Of a stretch of 55,612 bases of DNA, positions 33,888 to 42,141 are shown one piece after another (the stretch's first letter is position 1; each line of letters opens with the position of its first letter). Origin of the DNA: Rhodoferax sp. (GTDB taxonomy: Bacteria; Pseudomonadota; Gammaproteobacteria; Burkholderiales; Burkholderiaceae_C); the NCBI RefSeq assembly GCF_030697375.1, contig NZ_JAUYQD010000010.1:1-55612 (forward strand), in the 5' to 3' direction. Under the pieces are notes generated by a model. It did no database searches. It was given only the letters and a program-made list of their open reading frames with translations, and was not told the origin of the DNA. Position numbers and translations under genes: made by a program.

Positions 33888-34658
33888 TTAGTGGCCGCTG
33901 GTGCCCAAATACGCTTCAATCACTTTTTCATTCTTCTGCACATCGGCGGGCGTGCCTTCGGCAATTTGTTTGCCGTAGTCCAACACGGTCACGCGGTCGC
34001 ACAGTCCCATCACCAGTTTGACATCGTGCTCGATGAGCAAAATGGTGCGGTTATCTTTGCGGATGCGGTCGATCAACTCGCGCAACATCACCTTCTCGGT
34101 GGCATTCATGCCCGCAGCGGGTTCGTCCAATGCGATCAACTGGGGGTCGGTGGCCAAGGCCCGCGCAATCTCCAGGCGCCGCTGGTCACCGTAGCTCAGG
34201 GTGCGCGCCTTGTAGGGTGCGAATTTGCCAATGCCCACGTAGTCCAGCAATTCCTGGGCACGTTTGGCAATCGCCGCCTCTTCGGCCTTGAAACCCGAGG
34301 TGCGAAACATGGCGCCCATCAAGCCCGAGTGGGTGCGGATGTGCCGCCCCACCATCACGTTTTCCAGCGCCGTCATCTCGGAGAACAAGCGAATATTCTG
34401 AAAGGTGCGTGCGATACCAGCCTTCGCCACCAAGTGCACCGCCGTGGGCTGGTAAGGTTTGCCAGCCAGTTCGAACGACCCACTGTCGGGTGTGTACAGG
34501 CCTGTGAGCACGTTGAAAAACGTGGTCTTGCCCGCACCATTGGGGCCGATCAGCCCATACACCTGGCCGCGTTTGATTTTGATTCCCACATCGCTCAGGG
34601 CCTGTAGGCCGCCGAAACGTTTGGAAACGCCTGAAACGTTAAGTACTGTGTCTGTCAT
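33888..34658 (-). CDS. livG: Branched-chain amino-acid ABC transporter ATPase LivG
   Basis: A 256-residue ATPase. Walker A is GPNGAGKTTFFNVLTGLY near residue 38. GIARTFQNIRLFSEMTALENV near 83 is the LivG hallmark, the signature is LSYGDQRRLEIARAL near 150 and Walker B is IALDEPAAGMNATE. Start is ATG 34658 (MTDTVLNVSGVSK); a longer frame to 34718 has no support. It is nine bases upstream of livF. Confidence 0.95.
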   Translation of the reverse strand: MTDTVLNVSGVSKRFGGLQALSDVGIKIKRGQVYGLIGPNGAGKTTFFNVLTGLYTPDSGSFELAGKPYQPTAVHLVAKAGIARTFQNIRLFSEMTALENVMVGRHIRTHSGLMGAMFRTSGFKAEEAAIAKRAQELLDYVGIGKFAPYKARTLSYGDQRRLEIARALATDPQLIALDEPAAGMNATEKVMLRELIDRIRKDNRTILLIEHDVKLVMGLCDRVTVLDYGKQIAEGTPADVQKNEKVIEAYLGTSGH

Positions 34659-34686
34659 GTTGATTCCGTTCAGCTCTCTGAGCAGC

Positions 34687-35769
34687 TTAAGATTTGGTGC
34701 TCTGCAAAGATTGGCCATGTTCTGGAGAAGGCCACAGGCCGCGCGGACGCATGAGCATGATGGTGATCATGGCAAGCGCAATCAGCAACTGGCGCAAGAT
34801 GGAGGCATCCAGACGTCCGTCGGTCATGGCTTGCAGGGGACCTGCCACATAACGCAGTACTTCTGGCAAGGCGGACAGCAACACAGCGCCCAGGATCACG
34901 CCAGGCAAGTGTCCGACGCCACCCAACACCACCATGGCCACGATCATCACTGACTCCATCAAGCTGAAGGATTCGGGTGAAATAAAGCCCTGGAAAGCGC
35001 CGAACATGGCACCCGACACGCCGCCAAACGTAGCGCCCATGCCGAAGGCCAACAACTTCAGGTTACGGGTGTTGATGCCCATGGCCTTGGCTGCGATTTC
35101 GTCTTCGCGAATCGCCATCCATGCACGGCCCACGCGGGACAGTTCCAGCCGGTGGCAGATCACCACACTGATGACGACCATGGCCAGGAACAGGTAGTAA
35201 TACAGGGAGACGGACGCAAACTCGACCCCCAGCAAAGAGACCTTTTTGCCCAGATTCAGCCCAAAAAAGCTCACCGGGTCAATCGAGCTAATGCCCTTGG
35301 GACCGTTGGTAATGTTGACCGGGTTGTCCAGGTTGTTCAAGAACACACGGATGATTTCGCCAAAACCCAAGGTCACGATGGCCAGGTAGTCACCCCGCAA
35401 ACGCAGGGTGGGCGCGCCCAGCAAAATACCAAAAACACCCGCCGAGGCGGCCGCGATGGGCACCACGATCCACAGCGGCGTATGCAAGCCTTCAGGGAAC
35501 ATGGCCGCAATGGCTGGGAACGTTTCGATCAGATGCGGTGACGCCAACAAACCGTACATATAGGCACCAATGGCAAAAAACGCCACATACCCCAAGTCCA
35601 GCAGGCCCGCGTAGCCCACCACAATATTCAGCCCCAGGGACAGCAGCACAAACAGCAAGGCCATGTCGGCAATGCGAACCCAGGCGTTGCCGAAGCTTTG
35701 CAGCAACAAGGGCAGCACCAGCAGGCCGACGGCCGCCAGCAGGAAAACGACGATTTTTTGTTGTTTCAT
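34687..35769 (-). CDS. livM: Branched-chain amino-acid ABC transporter permease LivM
   Basis: A 360-residue inner-membrane permease. It starts at ATG 35769 (MKQQKIVVFLLAAVGLLVLP) with AAGGAG upstream. Family motifs are LNIVVGYAGLLDLGYVAFFA near residue 45, TLRLRGDYLAIVTLGFGEI near 120, and RAWMAIREDEIAAKAMGIN near 225, the EAA-like coupling loop. It ends LWPSPEHGQ. Confidence 0.95.
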   Translation of the reverse strand: MKQQKIVVFLLAAVGLLVLPLLLQSFGNAWVRIADMALLFVLLSLGLNIVVGYAGLLDLGYVAFFAIGAYMYGLLASPHLIETFPAIAAMFPEGLHTPLWIVVPIAAASAGVFGILLGAPTLRLRGDYLAIVTLGFGEIIRVFLNNLDNPVNITNGPKGISSIDPVSFFGLNLGKKVSLLGVEFASVSLYYYLFLAMVVISVVICHRLELSRVGRAWMAIREDEIAAKAMGINTRNLKLLAFGMGATFGGVSGAMFGAFQGFISPESFSLMESVMIVAMVVLGGVGHLPGVILGAVLLSALPEVLRYVAGPLQAMTDGRLDASILRQLLIALAMITIMLMRPRGLWPSPEHGQSLQSTKS

Positions 35770-35782
35770 GGATGAAATCTCC

Positions 35783-36712
35783 TTAGGCGCGATCAGCGAC
35801 ACGTTCGCCAAGCAGGCCCGATGGGCGCAGCGTCAGCACAATGATCAAGACGATGAAGGCGAAGATGTCGGAGTAGTGACTACCCAGCACACCGCCGGTC
35901 AGGGCGCCAATGTAGCCCGCACCAATCGACTCGATCAGCCCCAGCAAAATGGCGCCAACCACCGCACCGGCCAGATTGCCGATGCCGCCAAACACGGCTG
36001 CCGTAAAGGCCTTGAGGCCAGGCAAAAAGCCCATGGCATGTTGCGCAGTGCCGTAGTTGGATGCGTACATCACACCGGCAATGGCCGCCAGCACGGCACC
36101 AATAATGAAGGTGGCCGAAATCACCACGTCGGGCTTCACACCCATCAGGCCAGCCACCCGGGGATTCTCAGCCGTGGCGCGCATGGCACGACCCAGCTTG
36201 GTGTAATTGACCAACCACATCAACAACGCCAGCGAGACGGCCGTCACCGCCAAGATCACTACCTGGGTCGGCGATATCACGGCTCCGGCAATGTCAATGG
36301 GCGTGTTGGACAACAAGGTGGGATACGACTTGTAGTTGGGCTTCCAGATGATCATGGCCAGCGTTTGCAGCAAGATGGACATGCCGATGGCGGTGATCAG
36401 GGGAGCCAGTTTGGGGCTGTTGCGTAGCGGGCGGTAGGCCACTTTTTCGATGACGAAATTGAGCGTGGCAGCCACTACGCAGGCAATGATCAGGGCCAAA
36501 AACAGCACCACATAGCCGGGTGTTCCAGGCATGGAGTCTTGCATCAAGCCGATGATGGTCCAGCTGGTCAGGGCACCGACCATCATGACTTCGCCATGGG
36601 CAAAGTTGATCAGGCCAATGATGCCGTACACCATGGTGTAGCCGAGCGCAATGAGCGCGTACATGCTGCCCAACACCAGACCGTTGATGATCTGCTGTAC
36701 AAAAATATCCAT
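35783..36712 (-). CDS. livH: Branched-chain amino-acid ABC transporter permease LivH
   Basis: A 309-residue permease opening the operon (MDIFVQQIINGLVLGSMYAL), with GGAG upstream of the ATG. Motifs are INFAHGEVMMVGA near residue 36, RAMRATAENPRVAGLMGV near 195 (coupling loop) and GGIGNLAGAVVGAILLGLIE near 240. Five genes follow the order H-M-G-F-EamA. No livK binding-protein gene precedes it in the window, so the substrate-binding subunit must be elsewhere. Confidence 0.95.
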   Translation of the reverse strand: MDIFVQQIINGLVLGSMYALIALGYTMVYGIIGLINFAHGEVMMVGALTSWTIIGLMQDSMPGTPGYVVLFLALIIACVVAATLNFVIEKVAYRPLRNSPKLAPLITAIGMSILLQTLAMIIWKPNYKSYPTLLSNTPIDIAGAVISPTQVVILAVTAVSLALLMWLVNYTKLGRAMRATAENPRVAGLMGVKPDVVISATFIIGAVLAAIAGVMYASNYGTAQHAMGFLPGLKAFTAAVFGGIGNLAGAVVGAILLGLIESIGAGYIGALTGGVLGSHYSDIFAFIVLIIVLTLRPSGLLGERVADRA

Positions 36713-36956
36713 AAAACTTCTCCGATTTGTGGCCGGCGCTTTAATCAGCGGTTTGCTGATGAGCGGTACGGCCTTGTGAGCACTACCAATTCGTAAGCAA
36801 TAAATCCGCCGCGTAGCGACCGAGGAACGACACTGGCAGATTGGTGGACGCGATTGTAGCTAAGGGGGGCTGGCAACGCGCCCTTGATTTACATGGGTTT
36901 ACCCTTAGCAATTTGGTTCATAAGGTCAAAGATGCTTCTATAAGAATGTCTAATGA

Positions 36957-37050
36957 TCAATGCAGATCCCCGCGATTTAGCACCACCGCAGCGGCCCGCA
37001 CCATGCTGGCCGCATTCACTCCAAAAATGGCTGCGCAGCGCAGCAACGAT
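36957..37050 (-). pseudogene. Possible remnant of an aceE-type E1 C-terminus
   Basis: In the 351-bp gap between livH and the SRPBCC gene, the minus strand reads AAIFGVNAASMVRAA before a TGA at 36957. The end of the intact E1 gene at 47504 reads RGYFGVDAASIVKAALG, and the DNA is also alignable (CCATGCTGGCCGCATTCACT versus the region near 47555). It may be a leftover 3' end. The rest of the gap (36713-36956) shows only the livH promoter region, with nothing else identifiable. Confidence 0.4.
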
Positions 37051-37063
37051 GGGGCCTTGCTTG

Positions 37064-37546
37064 CTATGCAACATGCGTGCCACAAAGGGTACGGCCGCCC
37101 CCCTCCATCCGCTTTTTCAATGCGGCCACGCCCACTGCCGCGCGTTGGTCCATCACCCGCCCGGCCAGTGGCAGCACTATGTACTTGACGAACAAGTTGC
37201 TATTTCTACTGAACATGCGCCAAGTGAGCGCACAGGAATTCGTCTCTGTTTCAGTCAACGCGATTTCCATGCGTGGCATGAGCGGCGCAAATCGACCTTC
37301 CGTGGCAAAAAAATGGTGGCCCCGCACCTCGCGCACCTCCAGCGTGATTTTTCGTGTTCCCTTGAGCGGCACTGACACGGTTTCAAGGTACTGTTTTCCT
37401 TGTTGCCCGTGGCGGAGTGTGTTGGCCGATTCGATGGAGATGACGCCTGGAAACCACTCGCCAAACTTTTCCATATTCGACACATACTCGAAGACAGCCA
37501 ACATGGGCCGCTGGATGTGGACCGTCTTTTCAGTAAGCAAATGCAT
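37064..37546 (-). CDS. SRPBCC (START-like/polyketide cyclase) family protein
   Basis: A 160-residue ligand-pocket protein. The N-terminus HLLTEKTVHIQRPMLAVFEY followed by VSNMEKFGEWFPGV is the typical first strand and helix pair. ITLEVREVRGHHFF, then CALTWRMFSR, form the sheet, with a long C-terminal helix. No catalytic motif is visible. It is divergent from a MerR gene across a promoter with MerR architecture, so it is probably the regulated target. Confidence 0.8.
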   Translation of the reverse strand: MHLLTEKTVHIQRPMLAVFEYVSNMEKFGEWFPGVISIESANTLRHGQQGKQYLETVSVPLKGTRKITLEVREVRGHHFFATEGRFAPLMPRMEIALTETETNSCALTWRMFSRNSNLFVKYIVLPLAGRVMDQRAAVGVAALKKRMEGGGRTLCGTHVA

Positions 37547-37615
37547 AGGTGGACTCTTTCTGAAAACGAAGCGCTCTTGGCTTCGTTACATGGTGTTAAA
37601 AAACCATGGTAATGT

Positions 37616-37638
37616 GTAGAGCCAGGTCTACAGTCAAG
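37616..37638 (-). promoter_or_regulatory. MerR-type promoter/operator for the SRPBCC gene
   Basis: The dyad GTAGA-GCCAGG-TCTAC (37616-37631) lies between TTGACT (-35, 37638 to 37633 on the minus strand) and TTACCA about 19 bp further. A 19-bp spacer occupied by a dyad is the hallmark of MerR-activated promoters, here pointing at the SRPBCC gene. The MerR start is 10 bases from the element. Confidence 0.65.
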
Positions 37639-37648
37639 GGAAATTTCA

Positions 37649-38029
37649 ATGCGTATTGCCGAGTTGGAAACCCGGACCGGGTTGGGTCGCCATGCGCTTC
37701 GCTTTTACGAACGCGAGGGACTGCTGGTCGGCGTATGCCGGGGTCCCAACAATTACCGTGACTACCCTGAGTCGGCGGTCAAAGACGCCACCTTGCTACA
37801 GCAACTCCAATCGCTGGGTTTTTCGCTGCAAGAGATACGTGAAGTGCTGAATGCGATGCGCGCGAAAAGCATCGATTGCGCGCAAGGTGCCCGCTTGATG
37901 GCGGAAAAACGCACTGTAGTCGAGGCGCAGATCGCGAACTTGCGCAAAGTGAGCGAGATACTGATGCGGGAACAGCAGCGCCTGGAAGACAGAGCGGCGC
38001 GTCACAGTGCTTCAGAGAAACCCCGTTGA
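37649..38029 (+). CDS. MerR-family transcriptional regulator
   Basis: A 126-residue regulator. The winged helix at residues 1-70 is MRIAELETRTGLGRHALRFY, then EREGLLVGVCRGPNNYRDY. A dimerisation coiled coil occupies 75-115 (EKRTVVEAQIANLRKVSEIL). It lacks the cysteine-containing metal loop of CueR/ZntR beyond one cysteine (DCAQG), so the signal is not obviously a metal. It is divergent from the SRPBCC gene that it likely activates. Confidence 0.85.
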   Translation: MRIAELETRTGLGRHALRFYEREGLLVGVCRGPNNYRDYPESAVKDATLLQQLQSLGFSLQEIREVLNAMRAKSIDCAQGARLMAEKRTVVEAQIANLRKVSEILMREQQRLEDRAARHSASEKPR

Positions 38030-38044
38030 TACATGCCGCAAAGA

Positions 38045-38073
38045 CACCGTTGATTGCGGAAGTCGGAGCGGCC
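38045..38073 (+). repeat. 29-bp direct repeat, copy 1
   Basis: CACCGTTGATTGCGGAAGTC followed by GGAGCGGCC matches 39551-39579 at 27 of 29 positions. Both copies lie just outside genes and read PLIAE(V/I)GAA in one frame. They may be remnants of a shared mobile or gene-terminal sequence. Confidence 0.6.
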
Positions 38074-38090
38074 ACCGCCCTTGGCCACTT

Positions 38091-38963
38091 TCACTGGGCT
38101 ATGGGTATGGCGTAGTGCATCAGCGACGCATCGGATGTGGCGTGGTAACGGGAGTCGTAGATCTCCAGATCCACTCCGCCGCCGTGCGCGGTGCCAGAGG
38201 ACAACAACCAACTGGAATAAATGTAGTTGACCGTGTTGTCGATACCCTGTGCCGCGCCTTGGTGCGCAAACTTGGCATAACGTGCGCCCGGCACTTCGAT
38301 CGCTTGCATGCCAGGGGGCAGGGCCGCGCTCTGGCGGACCTCGATGGCCGCAAAGTATTGCAGTTGGTCCGAAGACTCGCGCACCGGGCTGACCACGCCG
38401 TAACACACGCCGGGCACGGCATGCGGCACTTCGCCGAGCCGACTCAAAAAACCAGCCCATAACGGCGGCAGCTTCTTGGCCAGGTTGTTTTTCTCGGAAT
38501 CGATGCCATAGAACAGCGTGCGCATGGCGACCAATTGCATGGCGCGCTGTTCGTACACCTCGGGCACCAGGGACACGTTGCGGTGGATGTGGCGCAGGTA
38601 GTCGGCATCCAGCTCCACTTTCTTCACAAACAGAGACCGGCTGCCAAAGGCACGGTACTGTCCCGGCGTGATGCGAAAACAGGACTTGAAGGCGCGGGTA
38701 AAGCTCTCTTGTGTTTCATATCCCGCCGCCAGCGCGATGTCCAAGATCGGGAGCTGGGTACCCAGCAATTGGTCCAATGCCTTGGCAAAACGGCGGGACC
38801 GTATGTAGGTCTTCAGGGTCTCGTTGGTCAGGGCCCGGAACACGCGCTGGAAATGCCATTGGCTCAGCCCCGCCGCCTTGGCCACGTCGGACAGCGCGAT
38901 CTCCGTGTCCAGGTGGGCTTCGACATAGTCAATGCCTTGTTGAACGCGTTTGAGGTAGTGCAC
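38091..38963 (-). CDS. AraC-family regulator with GyrI-like effector domain
   Basis: A 290-residue protein. The AraC double helix-turn-helix is at residues 1-105 (LSDVAKAAGLSQWHFQRVFR and ILDIALAAGYETQESFTRAF, ending ITPGQYR). A GyrI/SOUL-like ligand domain occupies about 125-290 (MQLVAMRTLFYGIDSE; VPGARYAKFAHQG). It is a Rob/SoxS-type one-component sensor of small hydrophobic ligands by analogy. It lies 14 bp downstream of the SnoaL-like gene on the same strand, so they form an operon. Confidence 0.88.
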   Translation of the reverse strand: MHYLKRVQQGIDYVEAHLDTEIALSDVAKAAGLSQWHFQRVFRALTNETLKTYIRSRRFAKALDQLLGTQLPILDIALAAGYETQESFTRAFKSCFRITPGQYRAFGSRSLFVKKVELDADYLRHIHRNVSLVPEVYEQRAMQLVAMRTLFYGIDSEKNNLAKKLPPLWAGFLSRLGEVPHAVPGVCYGVVSPVRESSDQLQYFAAIEVRQSAALPPGMQAIEVPGARYAKFAHQGAAQGIDNTVNYIYSSWLLSSGTAHGGGVDLEIYDSRYHATSDASLMHYAIPIAQ

Positions 38964-38977
38964 GGCGTGGGTTCTGG

Positions 38978-39334
38978 TCAGGTTGCGGCAAAAAAACCGC
39001 TCATTGCCACCAGCTTGCCATCGTTGTTGTACTTGCCGTAGCTGGTGCCTTCGCCGATCACCTGGCCCTTGCCGTCGAGCATGTTCCAGGTGGCGATGCT
39101 TTGCTGGTGGTGGGTGCTAAAGGTCTTGGTCTGGAAGTGACCATCCGGTACTTGTTGGTGAAACGCGTCCATGTAAGCCGTCAGTTCTTGCCACCCTTGG
39201 GTGGTCACGTTGGGGTCGTTGTACACACAGTGCGGATCCAGGCTTTGCGCGAACAAGGCCTGCTTTTCCACGGTAGTGGCCGCTTTCCAGGACGCGGTGT
39301 AGGTTTCCCAGGTCTGGTTCAAAGAGTGGTTCAT
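38978..39334 (-). CDS. SnoaL-like (NTF2-fold) polyketide cyclase family protein
   Basis: A 118-residue single-domain protein starting at ATG 39334 (MNHSLNQTWETYTASWKAA) with GGAGCTACC upstream. It has the NTF2-fold pattern: helical N-terminus, YNDPNVTTQGWQELTAYM, then HFQTKTFSTHHQQSIATWNM strands. Enzymatic role cannot be assigned. It is the first gene of an operon with the AraC/GyrI regulator. Confidence 0.78.
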   Translation of the reverse strand: MNHSLNQTWETYTASWKAATTVEKQALFAQSLDPHCVYNDPNVTTQGWQELTAYMDAFHQQVPDGHFQTKTFSTHHQQSIATWNMLDGKGQVIGEGTSYGKYNNDGKLVAMSGFFAAT

Positions 39335-39550
39335 GGTAGCTCCAAAGTGATGAAGACCCGATTTTTCTGGGCCAGGAACCACCCTTTTGACATTTTGTGC
39401 TTTTGTTTGCAACGCCACTGTCGCAAGCTAGCGCGGTCCACGCCACCGGCCATGCGGACCTGGATGGTCCGTGGTCGTGCCTTCGCGGTACTTACGGATA
39501 AGGAAATTCAACCGCATCAGGCCAAGCATGTCATGGGCTTGGCGCGCAGA

Positions 39551-39579
39551 GGCACCGTTGATTGCTGAAATCGGAGCGG
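39551..39579 (+). repeat. 29-bp direct repeat, copy 2
   Basis: CACCGTTGATTGCTGAAATC followed by GGAGCGGCC differs from 38045-38073 at two positions. It sits at the left edge of the TPR-protein remnant. Confidence 0.6.
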
Positions 39580-39590
39580 CCGCGGCCGTT

Positions 39591-40025
39591 TCGCTCGGTC
39601 ACCGATTGACGCGCTGGCCGACCTCCTACACTGCCTGGACCAGGCGAATGCGCGCGTCCTGCTCGCTGACCTGATCACCGAGCACCCGAATTATCTGGAA
39701 GCCTATGATTGGCTGGCCCGGGTTCACCAGCATCTGGGTAGCCATGAGGCCGAGGCGAGTCTGTAGCGGCGTGCCACCGCACCGTCGCCCAAATCCGCGC
39801 CACGCCAGAACGCGCTGGGATGCTCAGGCGGTATTCGACCGGGCCGGCAAAACCGACGAGGGTCACGCACTGCTTGGACAGTCAAGCCAGCAAACACGGA
39901 AAGCCATGAACCAAGGGGGGGAGCCCTGCTGCGCGCAGGCAAACTCGATGAAGCCCTGGAACGCATACATGCCGCCTGCACCCTGAGCCACGCAATCCTG
40001 CCGAACCACGGTTGGTGCCAATTGA
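39591..40025 (+). pseudogene. Remnants of a tetratricopeptide-repeat protein
   Basis: One frame from 39591 to TAG 39764-39766 reads VLLADLITEHPNYLEAYDWL and then ARVHQHLGS, clearly protein-like helical repeat sequence without a start. A second stretch from about 39925 in another frame reads LLRAGKLDEALERIHAACTL and SHAILPNHGW. Between them the frame is broken. This explains most of the 705-bp gap between the SnoaL-like gene and the DMT transporter; the remaining part (39335-39590) holds only the divergent promoter and the 29-bp repeat. Confidence 0.55.
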
Positions 40026-40039
40026 CCCAGCCCAAGCCC

Positions 40040-40948
40040 TCACCACTGGAGCTTTTTTTGAGCGCCACGCCAAGTTTCGGTTTGTGCGCCAAGGGATCGC
40101 TTGGGGCGTTGCGCCAGCAGCACCACCGCGATAAGCACCAGCATGCCGCCGAACCATTGGCCGACAGTGACCGATTCGCCCAGCAAGGCCACGCCCAGGC
40201 ACATTGTGATCACGGGCTCCAGCGTTGACACGATCGAAGCCTGCGCCGCTCCGATGACGTTGATTCCAACCAGGAAGGCGGCGATCGCGATCACGGTCGA
40301 AAAAAGGGCGGTGGCGCCAATCGCCAGCCAAGCAAGCATGTTATTCGGCAGCGCGCCGCCATCCACCACCGCCAGAGCACTGTTGCCGAGTGCGGCGGCC
40401 CCCATCACCACCAGCGTCGCCGCCAGCGGATCGGCCCGCTGCGTCAGCCGGTTGCCCAAGAGGATGTACACCGCATACACCGCGGCCGACACCAACCCCA
40501 AGCCGATGCCCAGCGGCTGACCTTCCAGTTTGCCCCCGAGCGTGATTGCGATGCCGGCCATGGCGATTGCTACCAGGACCAGCGTGCGACGGTCCAATTT
40601 TTCCCAGCCGAGTAATACCGCCATCACGGTCACCAGCACCGGGTAAACATAGAGCAGCAAGGCCACCAGGCCGCTGCTGGCGTACTTCAGCGCGGTGAAA
40701 TAACTTTGTGCCTGCGCGGTGTACAGGGAGCCCATCAACGCGAAGCCAGCCAAGGTGCGCCCGCGCGGCAGCGCGATGCGCTGGTACCAGAGCAGTGGCG
40801 CCAGCAGCACGACTGCCAGCGAAAAGCGCAACGCCAGCAACACTGACGTGCTGACGCCGGCGGCATAGGCAATCTTGGCGAACAGGGCGATGCTGCCGAA
40901 TCCGAGCGCGGATAGCAGTACCAGCAAGATGGCGGAACGGTGCGACAT
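40040..40948 (-). CDS. EamA/DMT-family transporter
   Basis: A 302-residue, ten-helix exporter with two EamA halves (MSHRSAILLVLLSALGFGSI; GLGLVSAAVYAVYILLGNRL). The proline/glycine-rich STLEPVITMCLGVALLGE near residue 255 is the conserved end of repeat two. The tail (RPKRSLGAQTETWRGAQ) is cytosolic. It is divergent from a GcvA-like LysR regulator 147 bp away, probably its regulator. Substrate unknown. Confidence 0.87.
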   Translation of the reverse strand: MSHRSAILLVLLSALGFGSIALFAKIAYAAGVSTSVLLALRFSLAVVLLAPLLWYQRIALPRGRTLAGFALMGSLYTAQAQSYFTALKYASSGLVALLLYVYPVLVTVMAVLLGWEKLDRRTLVLVAIAMAGIAITLGGKLEGQPLGIGLGLVSAAVYAVYILLGNRLTQRADPLAATLVVMGAAALGNSALAVVDGGALPNNMLAWLAIGATALFSTVIAIAAFLVGINVIGAAQASIVSTLEPVITMCLGVALLGESVTVGQWFGGMLVLIAVVLLAQRPKRSLGAQTETWRGAQKKLQW

Positions 40949-41095
40949 GGCGAGTCCTTCTATTTCAGTATTTCAGTCAACGAGATGGCAGGGCTATGTT
41001 GGCCGCAATCCCTCAATAGAATTCAGTCTATGGGCTTGTCACAATCGGTACAAATCAATATTCTTTCGCAATACCCACAATATTATTAGGCCTCC

Positions 41096-42067
41096 ATGTC
41101 ACGCCACCTGCCTCCTCTGCCCGCTGTTCGCGCTTTTGAATCCGCAGCCCGCCACGGTGGTTTTCAGCGTGCTGGCGAAGAGCTACACGTTTCGGCTGGT
41201 GCGGTTGCGCACCAGGTCAAACAATTGGAAGCCTGGCTCGGCGTCGAACTATTCCGCCGATTGGCGCGCGGGGTCGTGCTGAGCACGGCCGGCCAGCGTT
41301 ATGCGGATGCGCTACAGCCGCTGTTGAACGGCCTGGAAGAAGTCTCAGAAGCAACGCGCCGCCAGGGCGACGAACGGGTGGTCACAGTGACCTCAGTGCC
41401 CTCGCTGGTCACCAATTGGCTGATGCCGCGCTTGGGTCGCCTGCGCGAGCAGCACCCCGAAATCGACATGCGGATTTTGTCGTCGATACACCCGGTTGAT
41501 TTTCAGCGCGAAGGCGTCGACGTCGCGATCCGGCTCGGCACCGGCCCCTATCCCGGCATGAAAGCCGACGTGCTCATGGAAGAATGGTTTTCCGCCGTCT
41601 GCAGCCCGGCGTTTCGCGCTGGCGCGCCGGACATCGTGCAGCCGGCCGACCTGCTGCGCCACCCGCTACTGCACGATGAGATGGAGGTGCGGATCCCCAA
41701 CGAACTGAACTGGGCACGCTGGCTACAGACATTCGGCGTGCAGTACGCCGGCACGGGTGGGACGAGTTTTTCGCACACCTACCTGACCCTGGAAGCCGCC
41801 GCCGCTGGTCAGGGAGTGGCCATCGCGGCCGAGCCCTTTATTGCCGGGTATATAGGTGCCGGTCGCTTGGTGCGTGTGTTGGCACAGCGGGTACAAGGCC
41901 CCTACCGCTTTCATTTGCTGCGCCCGCCATCGGCGCAGGCGCGGCCACTGGTGCAGGCATTTTGCAACTGGGTCATGGCGGAGGTGAAGGCGGACCAGGT
42001 GGAGGCGCGGGATTTGGGCCACGGCAAAGCCATGGGCAAAATGCCGCATTCGCAGGGCTGGGTCTAG
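41096..42067 (+). CDS. LysR-family regulator, GcvA-like
   Basis: A 323-residue regulator. The HTH at residues 5-65 contains LPAVRAFESAARHGGFQRAG, then EELHVSAGAVAHQVKQLE, a form (AVAHQV) specific to the GcvA branch. The effector domain includes VTVTSVPSLVTNWLMPRL and GVDVAIRLGTGPYPG. The last 30 residues are an unusual polar extension. GcvA-like proteins often control amino-acid or antibiotic-resistance genes. The divergent DMT gene is the likely target. Confidence 0.87.
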   Translation: MSRHLPPLPAVRAFESAARHGGFQRAGEELHVSAGAVAHQVKQLEAWLGVELFRRLARGVVLSTAGQRYADALQPLLNGLEEVSEATRRQGDERVVTVTSVPSLVTNWLMPRLGRLREQHPEIDMRILSSIHPVDFQREGVDVAIRLGTGPYPGMKADVLMEEWFSAVCSPAFRAGAPDIVQPADLLRHPLLHDEMEVRIPNELNWARWLQTFGVQYAGTGGTSFSHTYLTLEAAAAGQGVAIAAEPFIAGYIGAGRLVRVLAQRVQGPYRFHLLRPPSAQARPLVQAFCNWVMAEVKADQVEARDLGHGKAMGKMPHSQGWV

Positions 42068-42141
42068 CGTGTCATTGCCTTCGCCCTAGAACCGCCACTT
42101 GACGTGCATCCGCCAGCGCGATGGCCGCCCGGGGGGGGATA

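Noticed and set aside
36840..37064. Minus-strand 64-codon frame (about 36889-37083) upstream of livH as a small protein
   Set aside because: No ribosome-binding site, runs across the 3' end of the SRPBCC gene, and a different frame there fits an E1 remnant better.
41040..41095. Riboswitch upstream of the GcvA-like regulator
   Set aside because: The leader is only about 50 bp and lacks any glycine-riboswitch motif; the gene is GcvA-like in family only.
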